A stretch of DNA of 64,000 nucleotides from Bosea vestrisii (GTDB taxonomy: Bacteria; Pseudomonadota; Alphaproteobacteria; Rhizobiales; Beijerinckiaceae), in contig NZ_CP126307.1 of assembly GCF_030144325.1 (NCBI RefSeq), positions 1,240,001-1,304,000 of the forward strand, in the 5' to 3' direction. Made by a program: the position numbers and the translations under genes. Numbering within the stretch: the first letter of the stretch is position 1; the number at the start of each line of letters is the position of its first letter. A model generated the notes under the pieces. The model was not told the DNA's origin and made no database searches. It saw nothing but the letters and a program-made list of their open reading frames with translations. Of this stretch, positions 7,889 through 18,028 are shown piece by piece.

Positions 7889-9034
7889 ATGGCCCAGCTT
7901 CTGACCATCGAGGACCTGCGTCTGCTGGCAAAACGCCGCGTCCCGCGCATGTTCTACGACTATGCCGATTCCGGCGCCTGGACCGAGAGCACCTACCGCG
8001 CCAACGAGGCCGATTTCGCCGGGATCAAGCTGCGCCAGCGCGTCGCCGTCGACATGACCAATCGCACGCTCGCCTCGACCATGATCGGCGAGCAGGTCTC
8101 GATGCCGGTGGCGCTGGCGCCGACCGGCATCGCCGGCATGCAGCACGCCGACGGCGAAATCCTCGCCGCCAAGGCAGCCGCCCGGGCCGGCGTACCGTTC
8201 ACGCTCTCGACCATGAGCGTCTGCTCGATCGAGGACGTCGCCGAGAACACCGACAAGCCGTTCTGGTTCCAGCTCTACGTCATGCGCGACCGCGCCTTCA
8301 TCGAGCGCCTGATCGACCGCGCCAAGGCCGCCGGCTGCTCGGCATTGATGCTGACGCTCGACCTGCAGATCCTCGGCCAGCGCCACAAGGACATCCGCAA
8401 CGGCCTCTCCGCGCCGCCGAAGCCGACGCTCGCCAACCTGATCAACCTCGCCTTGAAGCCGCGCTGGTGCATGGGCATGCTCGGCACCAAGCGGCGCAGC
8501 TTCGGCAACATCGTCGGCCACGCCACCGGCGTCGGCGACATGAGCTCGCTCTCGGCCTGGACGGCCGAGCAGTTCGACCCGACGCTGAGCTGGGACGACG
8601 TCAAGTGGATCAAGGACCGCTGGGGCGGCAAGCTGATCCTGAAGGGCATCCTCGACGCCGAGGATGCCGAGCTCGCAGCCCAGAGCGGCGCCGATGCGCT
8701 GATCGTCTCCAACCATGGCGGGCGCCAGCTCGATGGCGCGGTCTCCTCGATCGCGGCCCTGCCCGGTATCGTCGAGCAGGTCGGCGGCCGCATGGAGGTC
8801 TGGATGGATGGCGGCATCCGCTCCGGCCAGGATGTGCTCAAGGCGGTGGCTCTTGGCGCCCGCGGCGTGCTGATCGGCCGCCCCTTCCTCTACGGGTTAG
8901 GGGCCATGGGCGAGGAGGGCGTCAGGCTCGCGCTCGAGATCATCCGCAAGGAGATGGACATCACCATGGCCCTCTGCGGCAAGCGCGACATCCAGGATGT
9001 CGACGCCAACATCCTGGTCAAGGGCAAGGCCTGA
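7889..9034 (+). CDS. lldD: FMN-dependent L-lactate dehydrogenase
   Basis: 381-residue alpha-hydroxy-acid dehydrogenase of the LldD/glycolate oxidase family, which oxidises L-lactate to pyruvate and passes electrons to the membrane quinone pool. Active-site marks are Y25 (FYDYADSGAW), Y130 (WFQLY), K252 (LILKGI) and catalytic H276-x2-R279 (SNHGGRQLDG), followed by the FMN-phosphate loop GGIRSGQDVLKA. The segment LDLQILGQRHKDIRNG is typical of rhizobial LldD. The start MAQLLTIEDL is chosen by homology; an in-frame ATG at 7847 would add 14 residues. Confidence 0.94.
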   Translation: MAQLLTIEDLRLLAKRRVPRMFYDYADSGAWTESTYRANEADFAGIKLRQRVAVDMTNRTLASTMIGEQVSMPVALAPTGIAGMQHADGEILAAKAAARAGVPFTLSTMSVCSIEDVAENTDKPFWFQLYVMRDRAFIERLIDRAKAAGCSALMLTLDLQILGQRHKDIRNGLSAPPKPTLANLINLALKPRWCMGMLGTKRRSFGNIVGHATGVGDMSSLSAWTAEQFDPTLSWDDVKWIKDRWGGKLILKGILDAEDAELAAQSGADALIVSNHGGRQLDGAVSSIAALPGIVEQVGGRMEVWMDGGIRSGQDVLKAVALGARGVLIGRPFLYGLGAMGEEGVRLALEIIRKEMDITMALCGKRDIQDVDANILVKGKA

Positions 9035-9044
9035 CAGCCCCCAT

Positions 9045-9168
9045 AGCCCTCATCCTGAGGAGCCATTCCATATGGAATGGCGTCTCGAAGGATGCTCCAG
9101 GAAGCTCCGGAACCAGCTGCAGCATCCTTCGAGACGCGATCTCATGATCGCTCCTCAGGATGAGGGCT
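9045..9168. repeat. Cloverleaf intergenic repeat, family 1, copy 1
   Basis: 124-bp element that folds completely. A 19-bp outer stem runs 9045-9063 with 9150-9168. A side hairpin is the 16-bp palindrome at 9064-9079. A 17-bp inner stem pairs 9080-9096 with 9121-9137. A second side hairpin, GATC-TCAT-GATC, is at 9138-9149. The unpaired centre is 9097-9120. A second copy is at 52154-52270. It lies between lldD and the convergent DUF2891 gene. Confidence 0.9.
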
Positions 9169-9202
9169 CGGAGTTTTCGAAAAGCCGCTGAGGTCCTTGC
9201 GC

Positions 9203-10216
9203 TCAGGGCTCCTCTTCCAAAGCGAGAACGGCGAAGCTGGCGAGCCAGTGCTCGCCCATATAGTCCCCGGCGATATGCGGGAGGCCCGCGGCAAGATGCT
9301 CGGCCGCGGCTGTCTTCGCCACCGCCCGGCGGGCATCGCCTTCCGGCAATGCACCGGCCAGCGCCCGCCAGCACCAGGCGCGGCTGAGGTTCAGCCCGTC
9401 GAGATGCGCGATCTTGCCATCGCTGCGGTCGGTGACGGTCGCGGGGCGGAACAGCGTCGCCGGCTCCTGGCGCTCCAGCCTCGGCAGGAAACGGTCGAAC
9501 CAGGGCAGGAACGCCTCAGGTGCGAGCAGGCGGCGCATGCATTCGGCCTCGATCAGGGCCGAGGACTGGAAATCGTCGCCGCTCGGCTCGCCCCAGGCCG
9601 GGCAGTCGACATCGGCGCCATACCAGCGCAGGGCTGTTTCGCGCAGCAAGGCGGCGAAATCGTCATCCGCCGTCGCGGTCGCATAATCGGCCGCCATGCG
9701 CAGGCCGAAGGCGGTGTTGAAATGCGTGCCGACCCGCACCGGATAGGTCGCGAGCGGCAGGAAGTCGCGAAAGCGCTGCGCGAAGACCTCGGCCAGCGGG
9801 GTGCAGACTTCAGACCAGCGCTTGTCGTCGAGCAGGCTCAATTCCGCCGCCAGCTTCAGCAGCCAGCCCCAGCCATAGGTGCGCTTGAAGCCGCGCGCGG
9901 TCGGAGCCGCGAGATAGGCGCATTCGACCGCGACCTTCTCCGGCGTGAGCTGCGCGTCGAACAGCGCGCGGATATCGGCAGCCGCCTCGAACCCGGGGTA
10001 GCGCCGCAGCAGCCGCGCCAGCATCCAGTAGCTGTGGACGCAGGAATGCCAGTCATAGCTGCCATAGAAGATCGGATGCAGCTCGCGCGGGGTCAGCGCA
10101 TCCTGCGGCCCTGCCAGCGTATGGTCCGGCTTGTTGGGATATTCGCGCCCGACATGCCCGAGCGCGATGCGGGCGAAGCGGAGCGCGAGCTCTTCCGTCA
10201 AACGGGCAGCGGTCAT
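9203..10216 (-). CDS. DUF2891 family protein
   Basis: 337 residues, mostly alpha-helical, matching the DUF2891 family by segments such as HPIFYGSYDWHSCVHSYWML, GWGWLLKLAAEL, HFNTAFGL and GEPSGDDFQSSALIEA. Conserved His, Trp and Asp residues suggest an alpha-toroid like that of sugar-acting enzymes, but no activity is known to me. The ATG at 10216 overlaps the stop of the upstream transporter (ATGA), so the pair is probably one operon. The frame is open further upstream, but that region is the transporter in another frame. Confidence 0.82.
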   Translation of the reverse strand: MTAARLTEELALRFARIALGHVGREYPNKPDHTLAGPQDALTPRELHPIFYGSYDWHSCVHSYWMLARLLRRYPGFEAAADIRALFDAQLTPEKVAVECAYLAAPTARGFKRTYGWGWLLKLAAELSLLDDKRWSEVCTPLAEVFAQRFRDFLPLATYPVRVGTHFNTAFGLRMAADYATATADDDFAALLRETALRWYGADVDCPAWGEPSGDDFQSSALIEAECMRRLLAPEAFLPWFDRFLPRLERQEPATLFRPATVTDRSDGKIAHLDGLNLSRAWCWRALAGALPEGDARRAVAKTAAAEHLAAGLPHIAGDYMGEHWLASFAVLALEEEP

Positions 10217-11136
10217 GTTGGCTTCCTTGCTCTGGCGTAGCTGATGATCATGTCGATCAGGCGCGGGGTGAGATAGATCGGCAACTGAGTCGCCGCGAAG
10301 AACAGCGCCATGCGCGGCGAGGCGGCGGCGCCGAACGCCGACCAGACCAGCCCGACATTGCGGTTGCCGAGGATGAGGCCGACGGTCAGCCGCTCGGCAA
10401 GCGTGCCCGGCAGCAGGAAGACACCGGCGCCCTGCAGGCCGAGATTGCAGGCGAAGGCGAGCGCGAGGCAGAGGAGCGCGCTTTGCCAGTCCGCCTCGAT
10501 CTGCGCGCGCACGCCCGCCATGGTGGCGACCACGAATATGAGCAGCGCCGCGACCACGATCCTGTCGACGGCTTCGCCATGGCTGTGCAGTTGCGATCCC
10601 GCAAAGCGTCGCAGCAGCAGGGCGACGCCCTCCGCGCCGCCGACCAGCAAGGCCAGGCGCAGGGCGAGATCGACGGCGTTGAGCCCGATCCCGCCGAACC
10701 AGCCGGCGAGAAGCGACACGGTGAGCGGCGCGAGCGCCATGCAGAGCAGCGTCACGGCGAGCGGAACGGTGCCGTCGAGCCCCAGCATCCGCGCCACCGC
10801 CGCCGTGCCGCTCGATGGCGGCGCCGCGGTCGCCAGCACGAGCGCGAGCGCCAGCTCGGCGCCGAGGCCGAGACGGTGGGCGATCAGCCCGACCAGGACC
10901 GGGCACGCGACCATGACGGTGACGGGGAGCAGAACGGAGAGCGCCGGGCGGCCGAGCACGGCGATGACGGCGTTGCCGTCGGTCCGCAGCAGCGTGCCGA
11001 GCACGATGATGAAGATCATCGCCGGCATCGACGGCCGGATCAGTTCCGCCAGCGCCGGAAAGGCAAGGCCGACGATGACGCCGAGCGCCAGGATCGTCGG
11101 CCCGCGCGGCACGAGGCGCGATAGGGATGCTCGCAT
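10213..11136 (-). CDS. BASS-family (bile acid:sodium symporter-like) membrane transporter
   Basis: 307 residues with about nine or ten hydrophobic helices and no signal peptide. The fold is recognised from an AAPPSSGTAAVARMLGL crossover-type stretch and a late LTVGLILGNRNVGLVWSAFG segment, as in BASS/arsenite-permease-like proteins. The substrate is unknown. It is translationally coupled to DUF2891 and divergent from a LysR regulator 90 bp away that probably controls both genes. Confidence 0.75.
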   Translation of the reverse strand: MRASLSRLVPRGPTILALGVIVGLAFPALAELIRPSMPAMIFIIVLGTLLRTDGNAVIAVLGRPALSVLLPVTVMVACPVLVGLIAHRLGLGAELALALVLATAAPPSSGTAAVARMLGLDGTVPLAVTLLCMALAPLTVSLLAGWFGGIGLNAVDLALRLALLVGGAEGVALLLRRFAGSQLHSHGEAVDRIVVAALLIFVVATMAGVRAQIEADWQSALLCLALAFACNLGLQGAGVFLLPGTLAERLTVGLILGNRNVGLVWSAFGAAASPRMALFFAATQLPIYLTPRLIDMIISYARARKPT

Positions 11137-11226
11137 GCGCCTCGTCCGGTCGTTTCAAGCGCGCTCCTTTCACCAGCTCGCACGGCATTGTGGAAATCGA
11201 TTTTTACTATCGGTACTATTGCTCAA

Positions 11227-12132
11227 ATGAATTTAGCTGCCGTCGACCTCAACCTCCTCGTCGCCTTCGAGGCGCTGATGGAGGAGCGCAACGTCACCCG
11301 CGCCGGCCAGCGCATCGGCCTGGCGCAGCCCTCGATGAGCAGCGCGCTGACCCGTCTGCGCGCCTTGTTCGGCGACGAACTCTTCATCCGCACCGCCGCG
11401 GGCATGCAGCCGACCGCCAGGGCACTGGCGCTGGCCCGGCCGATCGGCGAGGCGCTCGCTCAGATCAGGGCAACGCTCGCGCCGGATACCGGCTTCGATC
11501 CCGCGACGGCACGCCGCCGCCTGACCATCGCCGTGACCGATTATGGCGACCTCGTCGTCGTGCCGGCGCTGGTCGCCCTGCTGCGGCAGGAGGCGCCCGG
11601 CATCGATCTCATCGTCCGGCCGATCGCCGACCCCACAGCCAGCCTCGCCGCCCTCGAGCGCGGCGATGTCGATGCGCTGATCGGCGGCCATCTCCCGGAC
11701 TCTGCACGTATCGTCAGGCACAGGCTGTTCGAGGAGGATTTCGTCTGCATTCGCGACAAGGCGCACGCCGCGCCGCTCACCCCCGACGACTATGTCCGGC
11801 TGCCGCATGCGCTGTTCTCCTCCGCCGGTGGCGACGGGTCGCCCGGCGTCGTCGACGCCATCCTTGCCATGGAAGGGCGCAAGCGCCGGGTCGCGGTCAC
11901 GCTCGCCCATGTCGTCGCCGTGCCCTTCGCCGTCGCCGGCACCGATCTCGTCGCGACCATGGCAAGGCGCATCGCCACGCGCTTCGCTGCGTTCGCTGGC
12001 GTCGCGCTCATGCCCCTGCCCTATGACGCGCCGCCCTTCGCGATCGACCTGCTGCATAGCCGCCGCGCCACAAGCGACCCGGCCCTGTCCTGGTTCCTGG
12101 CGACGATCGAGCGGGTCGGGCGCTCGCTTTAA
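11227..12132 (+). CDS. LysR-family transcriptional regulator
   Basis: 301 residues. The N-terminal HTH is typical (MNLAAVDLNLLVAFEALMEERNVTRAGQRIG, here given as its two halves: residues 1-15 and 16-31), with recognition segment AQPSMSSALTRLRALFGDELF. The effector domain is of the NodD/NahR-like type (ITVAVTDYGDLVV-like opening). ATG 11227 is chosen by homology; a longer frame to 11188 adds an atypical leader. It is divergent from the BASS/DUF2891 operon, its likely target. A direct repeat TACTAT-CGG-TACTAT lies just upstream of the start. Confidence 0.88.
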   Translation: MNLAAVDLNLLVAFEALMEERNVTRAGQRIGLAQPSMSSALTRLRALFGDELFIRTAAGMQPTARALALARPIGEALAQIRATLAPDTGFDPATARRRLTIAVTDYGDLVVVPALVALLRQEAPGIDLIVRPIADPTASLAALERGDVDALIGGHLPDSARIVRHRLFEEDFVCIRDKAHAAPLTPDDYVRLPHALFSSAGGDGSPGVVDAILAMEGRKRRVAVTLAHVVAVPFAVAGTDLVATMARRIATRFAAFAGVALMPLPYDAPPFAIDLLHSRRATSDPALSWFLATIERVGRSL

Positions 12133-12181
12133 AAAATCGAACGCCGGCGGCCTTGACTCTCGCACGCACCGCATCCAGATA

Positions 12182-12201
12182 AATGAGCAATCACTCACTC
12201 A
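12182..12201. promoter_or_regulatory. TetR operator-like site, copy 1
   Basis: AATGAGCAATCACTCACTCA, a partly symmetric site (TGAG...CTCA), lies 18 bp before the tetR start. An 18/20 match lies before the downstream SDR gene (12835-12854). Shared sites flanking a TetR gene and its neighbour are the usual sign of autoregulation. Confidence 0.72.
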
Positions 12202-12219
12202 TTCTGGTTCGAGCAAACC

Positions 12220-12789
12220 GTGGCCCGCCCCCTTAGCGAAGCGAAGCGCAAAGCGATCCTGGCCGCTGCCTGCAAGCTGGTGGCGGAACACGGCACTGGC
12301 GCGCCGACCGCGAAGATCGCCAGGGAGGCCGGGCTCGCCGAGGGCACGCTCTTCACCTATTTCGCCAACAAGGACGAGTTGCTGAACCAGCTCTATCTCG
12401 ACCTCAAGACCGACTTCGCCAAGCTCACCGTGGCCTCCTATCCGGCCAATGGCAGCGTGCGCGACCGGTTCGAGCACTTCTGGAACGGCTTCATCGACTG
12501 GGGCGCGAAATATCCCGCCAAGCGTAAGGCTCTGCGCCAGCTCGCCGTTTCCGACCGGATCACCCAGGAAACCCGCGGCAAGGCCGCCACGGCTTTCGCC
12601 GAGATCAGCGCCATGTTCGAGCAGGGTCACCAGGACGGCGTGCTCAAAAACCAGCCGCAGAGCTTCATCGGCGCGGTTCTCGACGCCATGGGCACCATGA
12701 CGCTCGACCTGATCGCGCAGGAGCCGAGCCGGCACGAGTACTACAGGAAGACCGGTTTTTCGGTCTTCTGGGACGGCATCTCCGCCTAA
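12220..12789 (+). CDS. TetR-family transcriptional regulator
   Basis: 189 residues, starting at GTG. The N-terminal HTH is canonical (AILAAACKLVAEHGTGAPT, then IAREAGLAEGTLFTYFANKDEL). The ligand-binding half is helical with no assigned inducer. Matching operator-like repeats occur before this gene and before the SDR gene that follows on the same strand, so it probably represses both. The inducer may be the SDR substrate (inference). Confidence 0.9.
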   Translation: MARPLSEAKRKAILAAACKLVAEHGTGAPTAKIAREAGLAEGTLFTYFANKDELLNQLYLDLKTDFAKLTVASYPANGSVRDRFEHFWNGFIDWGAKYPAKRKALRQLAVSDRITQETRGKAATAFAEISAMFEQGHQDGVLKNQPQSFIGAVLDAMGTMTLDLIAQEPSRHEYYRKTGFSVFWDGISA

Positions 12790-12834
12790 CACCTGCCGAG
12801 AAAGGACCGCTTGGGCCCTTTTTTGACTGATTTA

Positions 12835-12854
12835 AATGAGCAAGTACTCACTCA
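12835..12854. promoter_or_regulatory. TetR operator-like site, copy 2
   Basis: AATGAGCAAGTACTCACTCA lies 20 bp before the SDR start and differs from copy 1 at only two of 20 bases. It overlaps the likely promoter of the SDR gene, fitting repression by the upstream TetR protein. Confidence 0.72.
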
Positions 12855-12874
12855 CAATATCGAGAGGACATCTC

Positions 12875-13756
12875 ATGACCAAGACCTGGCTGATCACCGG
12901 CGCCTCCCGCGGCCTCGGCCGCGCTATCACCGAGGCGGCTCTCGCCGCCGGCGACAACGTCGTCGCGACCGCCCGCAATCCTGGCCGCCTTGCCGATCTC
13001 GAGGTCCGATACCCCGACACGCTGCTCTCCTTCGCGCTCGACGTCACCGACATGGCGGCCGCGGGCGTGGCCGTGACCGTCACGGTCGACACCTTCGGCC
13101 GGCTCGACGTGCTCGTGAACAATGCCGGCTACGGCCATGCCGTCGCCTTCGAGCAGACCAGCGACGACAGCTTCCGCGCCCAGATCGAGACCAATTTCTA
13201 CGGCGTCGTGAACCTCACCCGCGCCGCGCTGCCGGTGCTGCGGGCCCAGCGCGCCGGCCATATCATCAACATCTCGTCGGTCGGCGGCCGCACCGGCACG
13301 CCCGGCCTCAGCGCCTATCAATCGGCGAAATGGGCGGTCGGCGGCTTCACCGAGGTGATCGCCAAGGAGGTCGCGCCGCTCGGCGTCAGCATCGTCTCGG
13401 TCGAGCCCGGCGGCATGCGCACCGGCTGGGGCGAGATCGCTCGCGGCAACGCCCCTTCCGTGATGCCGGACTACCAGCCCAGCGTCGGCGCCGTGCTCGA
13501 CCTGCTGAAGGCCTATGTCGGCAACGAAATCGGCGATCTCGAAAGAATTGCCGGGATCGTCCTCAACCTCAGCCGGCGCGAGACCCTGCCGGCCCATCTC
13601 GTCCTCGGCAGCGACGCGCTCTTCGTCCTCGCCCAGGCCGAGGCCGAGCGACAGAAGCAGGCTGCCGAATGGGCGGATGTCAGCCGCTCCTCGGATTTCG
13701 CCGGCACCGATCTCGTGGCGCTGCAGAGGCTGCTCGGCGGGGAGGCTCGGCCGTGA
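12875..13756 (+). CDS. Short-chain dehydrogenase/reductase
   Basis: 293-residue classical SDR. The dinucleotide-binding motif is TGASRGLG near residue 8, NNAG follows at mid-domain, and the catalytic Y-x3-K is in SAYQSAKWAVGG. The start MTKTWLITGAS has GAGAGGA at 12862-12868. The C-terminal extension beyond 250 residues resembles the subgroup annotated as oxidoreductases of unknown substrate. It is controlled, by inference, by the upstream TetR through the repeat at 12835-12854. Confidence 0.92.
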   Translation: MTKTWLITGASRGLGRAITEAALAAGDNVVATARNPGRLADLEVRYPDTLLSFALDVTDMAAAGVAVTVTVDTFGRLDVLVNNAGYGHAVAFEQTSDDSFRAQIETNFYGVVNLTRAALPVLRAQRAGHIINISSVGGRTGTPGLSAYQSAKWAVGGFTEVIAKEVAPLGVSIVSVEPGGMRTGWGEIARGNAPSVMPDYQPSVGAVLDLLKAYVGNEIGDLERIAGIVLNLSRRETLPAHLVLGSDALFVLAQAEAERQKQAAEWADVSRSSDFAGTDLVALQRLLGGEARP

Positions 13757-13762
13757 TGGCCG

Positions 13763-14140
13763 CTACGCCTTGAGGATCGCCACCCCGTATTCGCCGAGCA
13801 CACTATCGGCGGTGACCAGAGTAAGCCTGCGCCGCATTGCTTGCGCCACGATCATCCGGTCGAACGGATCGCGATGGATGAGAGGCAGACGGGCCGCGGC
13901 GAGTGTGTCGTCGAGATCGATCGGCAACAGAGTTATGCCATGGCTTGGCGGAGCCGCCCAATCCAGGGAGCCAGCGTTGAATCGGCCCGCATTGCGTTTG
14001 ATTTCAAGTTCCCAAGCCGTCGCGACGCTGACAAAGATATCTTCGGCGGCTCCGATCGCTTCGCTGACAGCGGGCGGCAACCGATCGTGCTGGCCTGTCG
14101 CCCACCAGAACAGGATGTGGCTGTCGAGCAGCAGCCTCAC
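13763..14140 (-). CDS. vapC: VapC-type toxin, PIN domain
   Basis: About 125 residues. It opens with LLLDSHILFWWATG, carries the PIN acidic residues in TAWELEIKR and RDPFDRMIVAQA, and ends TADSVLGEYG, the layout of the PIN toxins paired with Phd antitoxins. I prefer GTG at 14140, which forms a GTGA overlap with the antitoxin stop, over ATG 14155, which would overlap the antitoxin by 19 bp. RNase activity is inferred from the family. Confidence 0.87.
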   Translation of the reverse strand: MRLLLDSHILFWWATGQHDRLPPAVSEAIGAAEDIFVSVATAWELEIKRNAGRFNAGSLDWAAPPSHGITLLPIDLDDTLAAARLPLIHRDPFDRMIVAQAMRRRLTLVTADSVLGEYGVAILKA

Positions 14141-14421
14141 TTCGGCTTCAGCCAATTGCCGTCACGGTCTTCAAAGCTTTCGCTACCTTCGAAAAGATCG
14201 GCAAGCTCATCATCAGGCTTCCACCAGTCCGGATCGATCTCCTTGATCTGACCAGCCCAGAACCCGCCCTGCCGCTTCGGCTTCTGCTCGGCAGCCTCGA
14301 CCTGCACCAGCCGCACGGCCGGGACTCCGTTGCGCGCGATCACGACCTCCTCGCCCCGCAACGCCTGCTCGATCAGGCGCGACAGGTTGGTCTTGGCCTC
14401 ATGGACATTGACGACGGTCAT
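14137..14421 (-). CDS. Phd/YefM-family antitoxin
   Basis: 94 residues. The N-terminal Phd fold is MTVVNVHEAKTNLSRLIEQA followed by GEEVVIARNGVPAVRLV, and the acidic C-terminal toxin-binding tail is DPDWWKPDDELADLFEGSE. ATG 14421 has GGAGG just upstream; an in-frame ATG at 14448 would lie inside the operator palindrome. The stop overlaps the toxin GTG. Confidence 0.9.
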   Translation of the reverse strand: MTVVNVHEAKTNLSRLIEQALRGEEVVIARNGVPAVRLVQVEAAEQKPKRQGGFWAGQIKEIDPDWWKPDDELADLFEGSESFEDRDGNWLKPK

Positions 14422-14447
14422 CGGCGCCTCCGCGGCGGATCGCGACA

Positions 14448-14464
14448 TTAGCTAGGCTAGCTAA
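14448..14464. promoter_or_regulatory. Perfect 17-bp palindrome, Phd-type operator
   Basis: TTAGCTAGGCTAGCTAA is symmetric about its central G and lies about 27 bp before the antitoxin start. Phd-type antitoxins repress their own operon by binding such palindromes. The use as operator is inferred from position. Confidence 0.72.
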
Positions 14465-14492
14465 CACGAAATCCGCCGGAAAGCGAGGCGGC

Positions 14493-16145
<1,653 letters not shown>

Positions 16146-16355
16146 GAGGCGTGCGGGCTCCGCTTGCGGCTGGCGTTCGGGCTTTGGGGAAATCTGGCCG
16201 CTAGATAGGCGACGAGGCCGGCGAAGGCAACGGGCGGAGGACTATCCACTACCATGCGCCCGCTCACCCACGAATTCGCGAGCGGACGCCGCGAGGGCTG
16301 GCCCCGCTCTTGCGAGCAGCTAAGCTCCGATAGGCGGCACGGCGGAGGAATTGGC

Positions 16356-17174
16356 ATGGCGGGCTTCGGCATCAGGGCGGGCTGGCAGCTTCTTCTCGGC
16401 GTGCTCGCGTTCGCCGCGCCTGCCCTGCTCTCTCCCGCCCTCGCTCAGGCGAACGATCCCGGCTGCCGGCCGGAAATGGCGAGCTACCGCCTGCCGATCC
16501 AGCGCGCCAATCTGGCGAAGGACGAGGTCCGGCTGACCTTCATCGGCCACGCCACGTTCCTGATCGAGACGCCGGGCGGCGTGAAGGTCGCGACCGACTA
16601 CAACGACTATGTCCGCCCGCCGGTGACGCCGGACATCGCGACGATGAACAAGGCGCATTCGACGCATTATTCCCGCGCGCCCGATCCCGCCATCAAGCAG
16701 GTGCTGCCGGGCTGGGACCCCTCCGGCAAGGGCCCCGCGGCCCATGACGTCACCTTCGGCGACATGCGCGTGCGCAATGTCCCGACCAATATCCGCACCT
16801 ATTCCGGCGGCACCGATTTCGACGGCAACTCGATGTTCGTCTTCGAGATCGGCGAGCTCTGCATCGCCCATCTCGGCCATCTCCATCACCCGCTCGAGCC
16901 CGGCCATCTGCGTGCGCTCGGGCGGGTCGACATCGTGCTATTCCCGGTCGACGGCAGCTACACACTCGACCAGGAAGGCATGCTGGAGGTGCTGAAATCC
17001 CTGCAGGCCCGCGTGATGATCCCCATGCACTTCTTCGGCGGCGGCACGCTCAACCGCTTCCTCGGCCGCTCGCAGGATCTTTGGCCGGTCGAGCGGCGCG
17101 ACCGGCCGGAGATCGTGCTGTCGAAGACAACGCTGCCAGCCAAGCCGACGATCATCGTCCTGCCTGGGCATTGA
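16356..17174 (+). CDS. Secreted metallo-beta-lactamase-fold hydrolase
   Basis: 272 residues with an N-terminal signal (WQLLLGVLAFAAPALLSPALAQA, residues about 10-32). The MBL fold is UlaG-like: LTFIGHATFLIET, then NKAHSTHYSRAP where the usual HxHxDH would be, GHLHH, and late RVMIPMHFFGGG. The metal motif is thus shortened but typical of this rhizobial subgroup. Substrate unknown. The start at 16356 has GGAGGAA at 16343-16349; the in-frame ATG at 16254 lacks support. Confidence 0.86.
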   Translation: MAGFGIRAGWQLLLGVLAFAAPALLSPALAQANDPGCRPEMASYRLPIQRANLAKDEVRLTFIGHATFLIETPGGVKVATDYNDYVRPPVTPDIATMNKAHSTHYSRAPDPAIKQVLPGWDPSGKGPAAHDVTFGDMRVRNVPTNIRTYSGGTDFDGNSMFVFEIGELCIAHLGHLHHPLEPGHLRALGRVDIVLFPVDGSYTLDQEGMLEVLKSLQARVMIPMHFFGGGTLNRFLGRSQDLWPVERRDRPEIVLSKTTLPAKPTIIVLPGH

Positions 17175-17186
17175 GCGCCGCAGCGC

Positions 17187-17927
17187 TCAGGTGTTGACCC
17201 CGCCGTCGATCGCGATCCCCGCGCCAGTGATGAAGCGCCCCTCCTCGCTCGCCAAATAGGCGACGAGGCCGGCGATATCCTCCGCCTTGCCATAGCGCGG
17301 GATCGCCATGCGCTGGCGCTGCGCCTCGGCATGCTCGCCATCGGCCGGGTTCATGTCGGTGTCGGTCGAGCCGGGATGGACGACGTTGACGGTGATGCCG
17401 CGCGGGCCGAGATCGCGGGCAAGACCCTTGGTGAAGCCGATCAGCGCCGCCTTGCTCATCGCATAGAGCGCGATGCCCGGCTCCATCACGCGCTCGGCGA
17501 GGCATGAGCCGGTTGTGATGATCCGCCCGCCATCGGGCAGGTGCCTGGCGGCGGCCTGCGAGGCGATGATCACCGCCCGGACATTGACCGCGATGATCGC
17601 GTCGATCTCCTTGAGGTCCCAGCTGCCGACCTCGCCATAGTGCCAGATGCCGGCATTGTTCACGAGGATGTCGAGCCCGCCGAGCTCGGCTGCCGCCTTG
17701 TCGACCGCGCCCGTCACCGCAGCCGGATCGGCACTGTCGGCCTGCAGCACCACGGCCTTGCGGCCAAGCGCGCGGATCTGCGCGGCCACCGCTTCAGCCT
17801 TGTCGCGGGCGCGTTCATAGGTCAGCGCCACATCCGCGCCATCCTGCGCCAGCCTGAGAGCCGTCGCCGCGCCGATGCCCCGGCTGCCGCCGGTCACCAG
17901 GGCTTTCTTGCCCGTCAATTTCGTCAT
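17187..17927 (-). CDS. SDR-family oxidoreductase (FabG-like)
   Basis: 246 residues, classical SDR: TGGSRGIG cofactor motif, NNAGIWHYG, catalytic S/Y/K with YAMSKAALIGFTKGLARDLG, and C-terminal AGIAIDGGVNT. NADP(H) use is likely from the R after the glycine motif. Substrate unknown. It is divergent from a TetR gene, with a TGTATC-N4-GATACA site 15 bp from its start, so it is probably the repressed target. Confidence 0.92.
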   Translation of the reverse strand: MTKLTGKKALVTGGSRGIGAATALRLAQDGADVALTYERARDKAEAVAAQIRALGRKAVVLQADSADPAAVTGAVDKAAAELGGLDILVNNAGIWHYGEVGSWDLKEIDAIIAVNVRAVIIASQAAARHLPDGGRIITTGSCLAERVMEPGIALYAMSKAALIGFTKGLARDLGPRGITVNVVHPGSTDTDMNPADGEHAEAQRQRMAIPRYGKAEDIAGLVAYLASEEGRFITGAGIAIDGGVNT

Positions 17928-17941
17928 GGGTCACCTATATC

Positions 17942-17957
17942 TGTATCGATTGATACA
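17942..17957. promoter_or_regulatory. TetR operator-like inverted repeat near the SDR start
   Basis: TGTATCGATTGATACA (TGTATC-N4-GATACA), 15 bp upstream of the SDR start on the minus strand. A related site lies at 17999-18014 next to the TetR gene. Confidence 0.7.
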
Positions 17958-17998
17958 AATACAGATGATGCGCTTGCCCCGGCGCGTCAAGCGATTTA

Positions 17999-18014
17999 TT
18001 TATCGGTCGATACA
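17999..18014. promoter_or_regulatory. TetR operator-like inverted repeat near the tetR start
   Basis: TTTATCGGTCGATACA matches 17942-17957 at most positions and abuts the ribosome-binding site of the TetR gene. Two sites in a divergent region suggest coordinate repression of both genes. Confidence 0.65.
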
Positions 18015-18028
18015 GAAAGGTGACAGCC

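Noticed and set aside
9045..9168. Transposon-like terminal inverted repeats or an insertion sequence
   Set aside because: The element is only 124 bp, has no frame inside and shows no target-site duplication I could confirm; it is better described as an intergenic repeat.
9203..11188. 661-codon frame suggesting a fusion of DUF2891 with an N-terminal domain
   Set aside because: The N-terminal half is the BASS transporter read in another frame; the DUF2891 ATG at 10216 forms a normal ATGA overlap.
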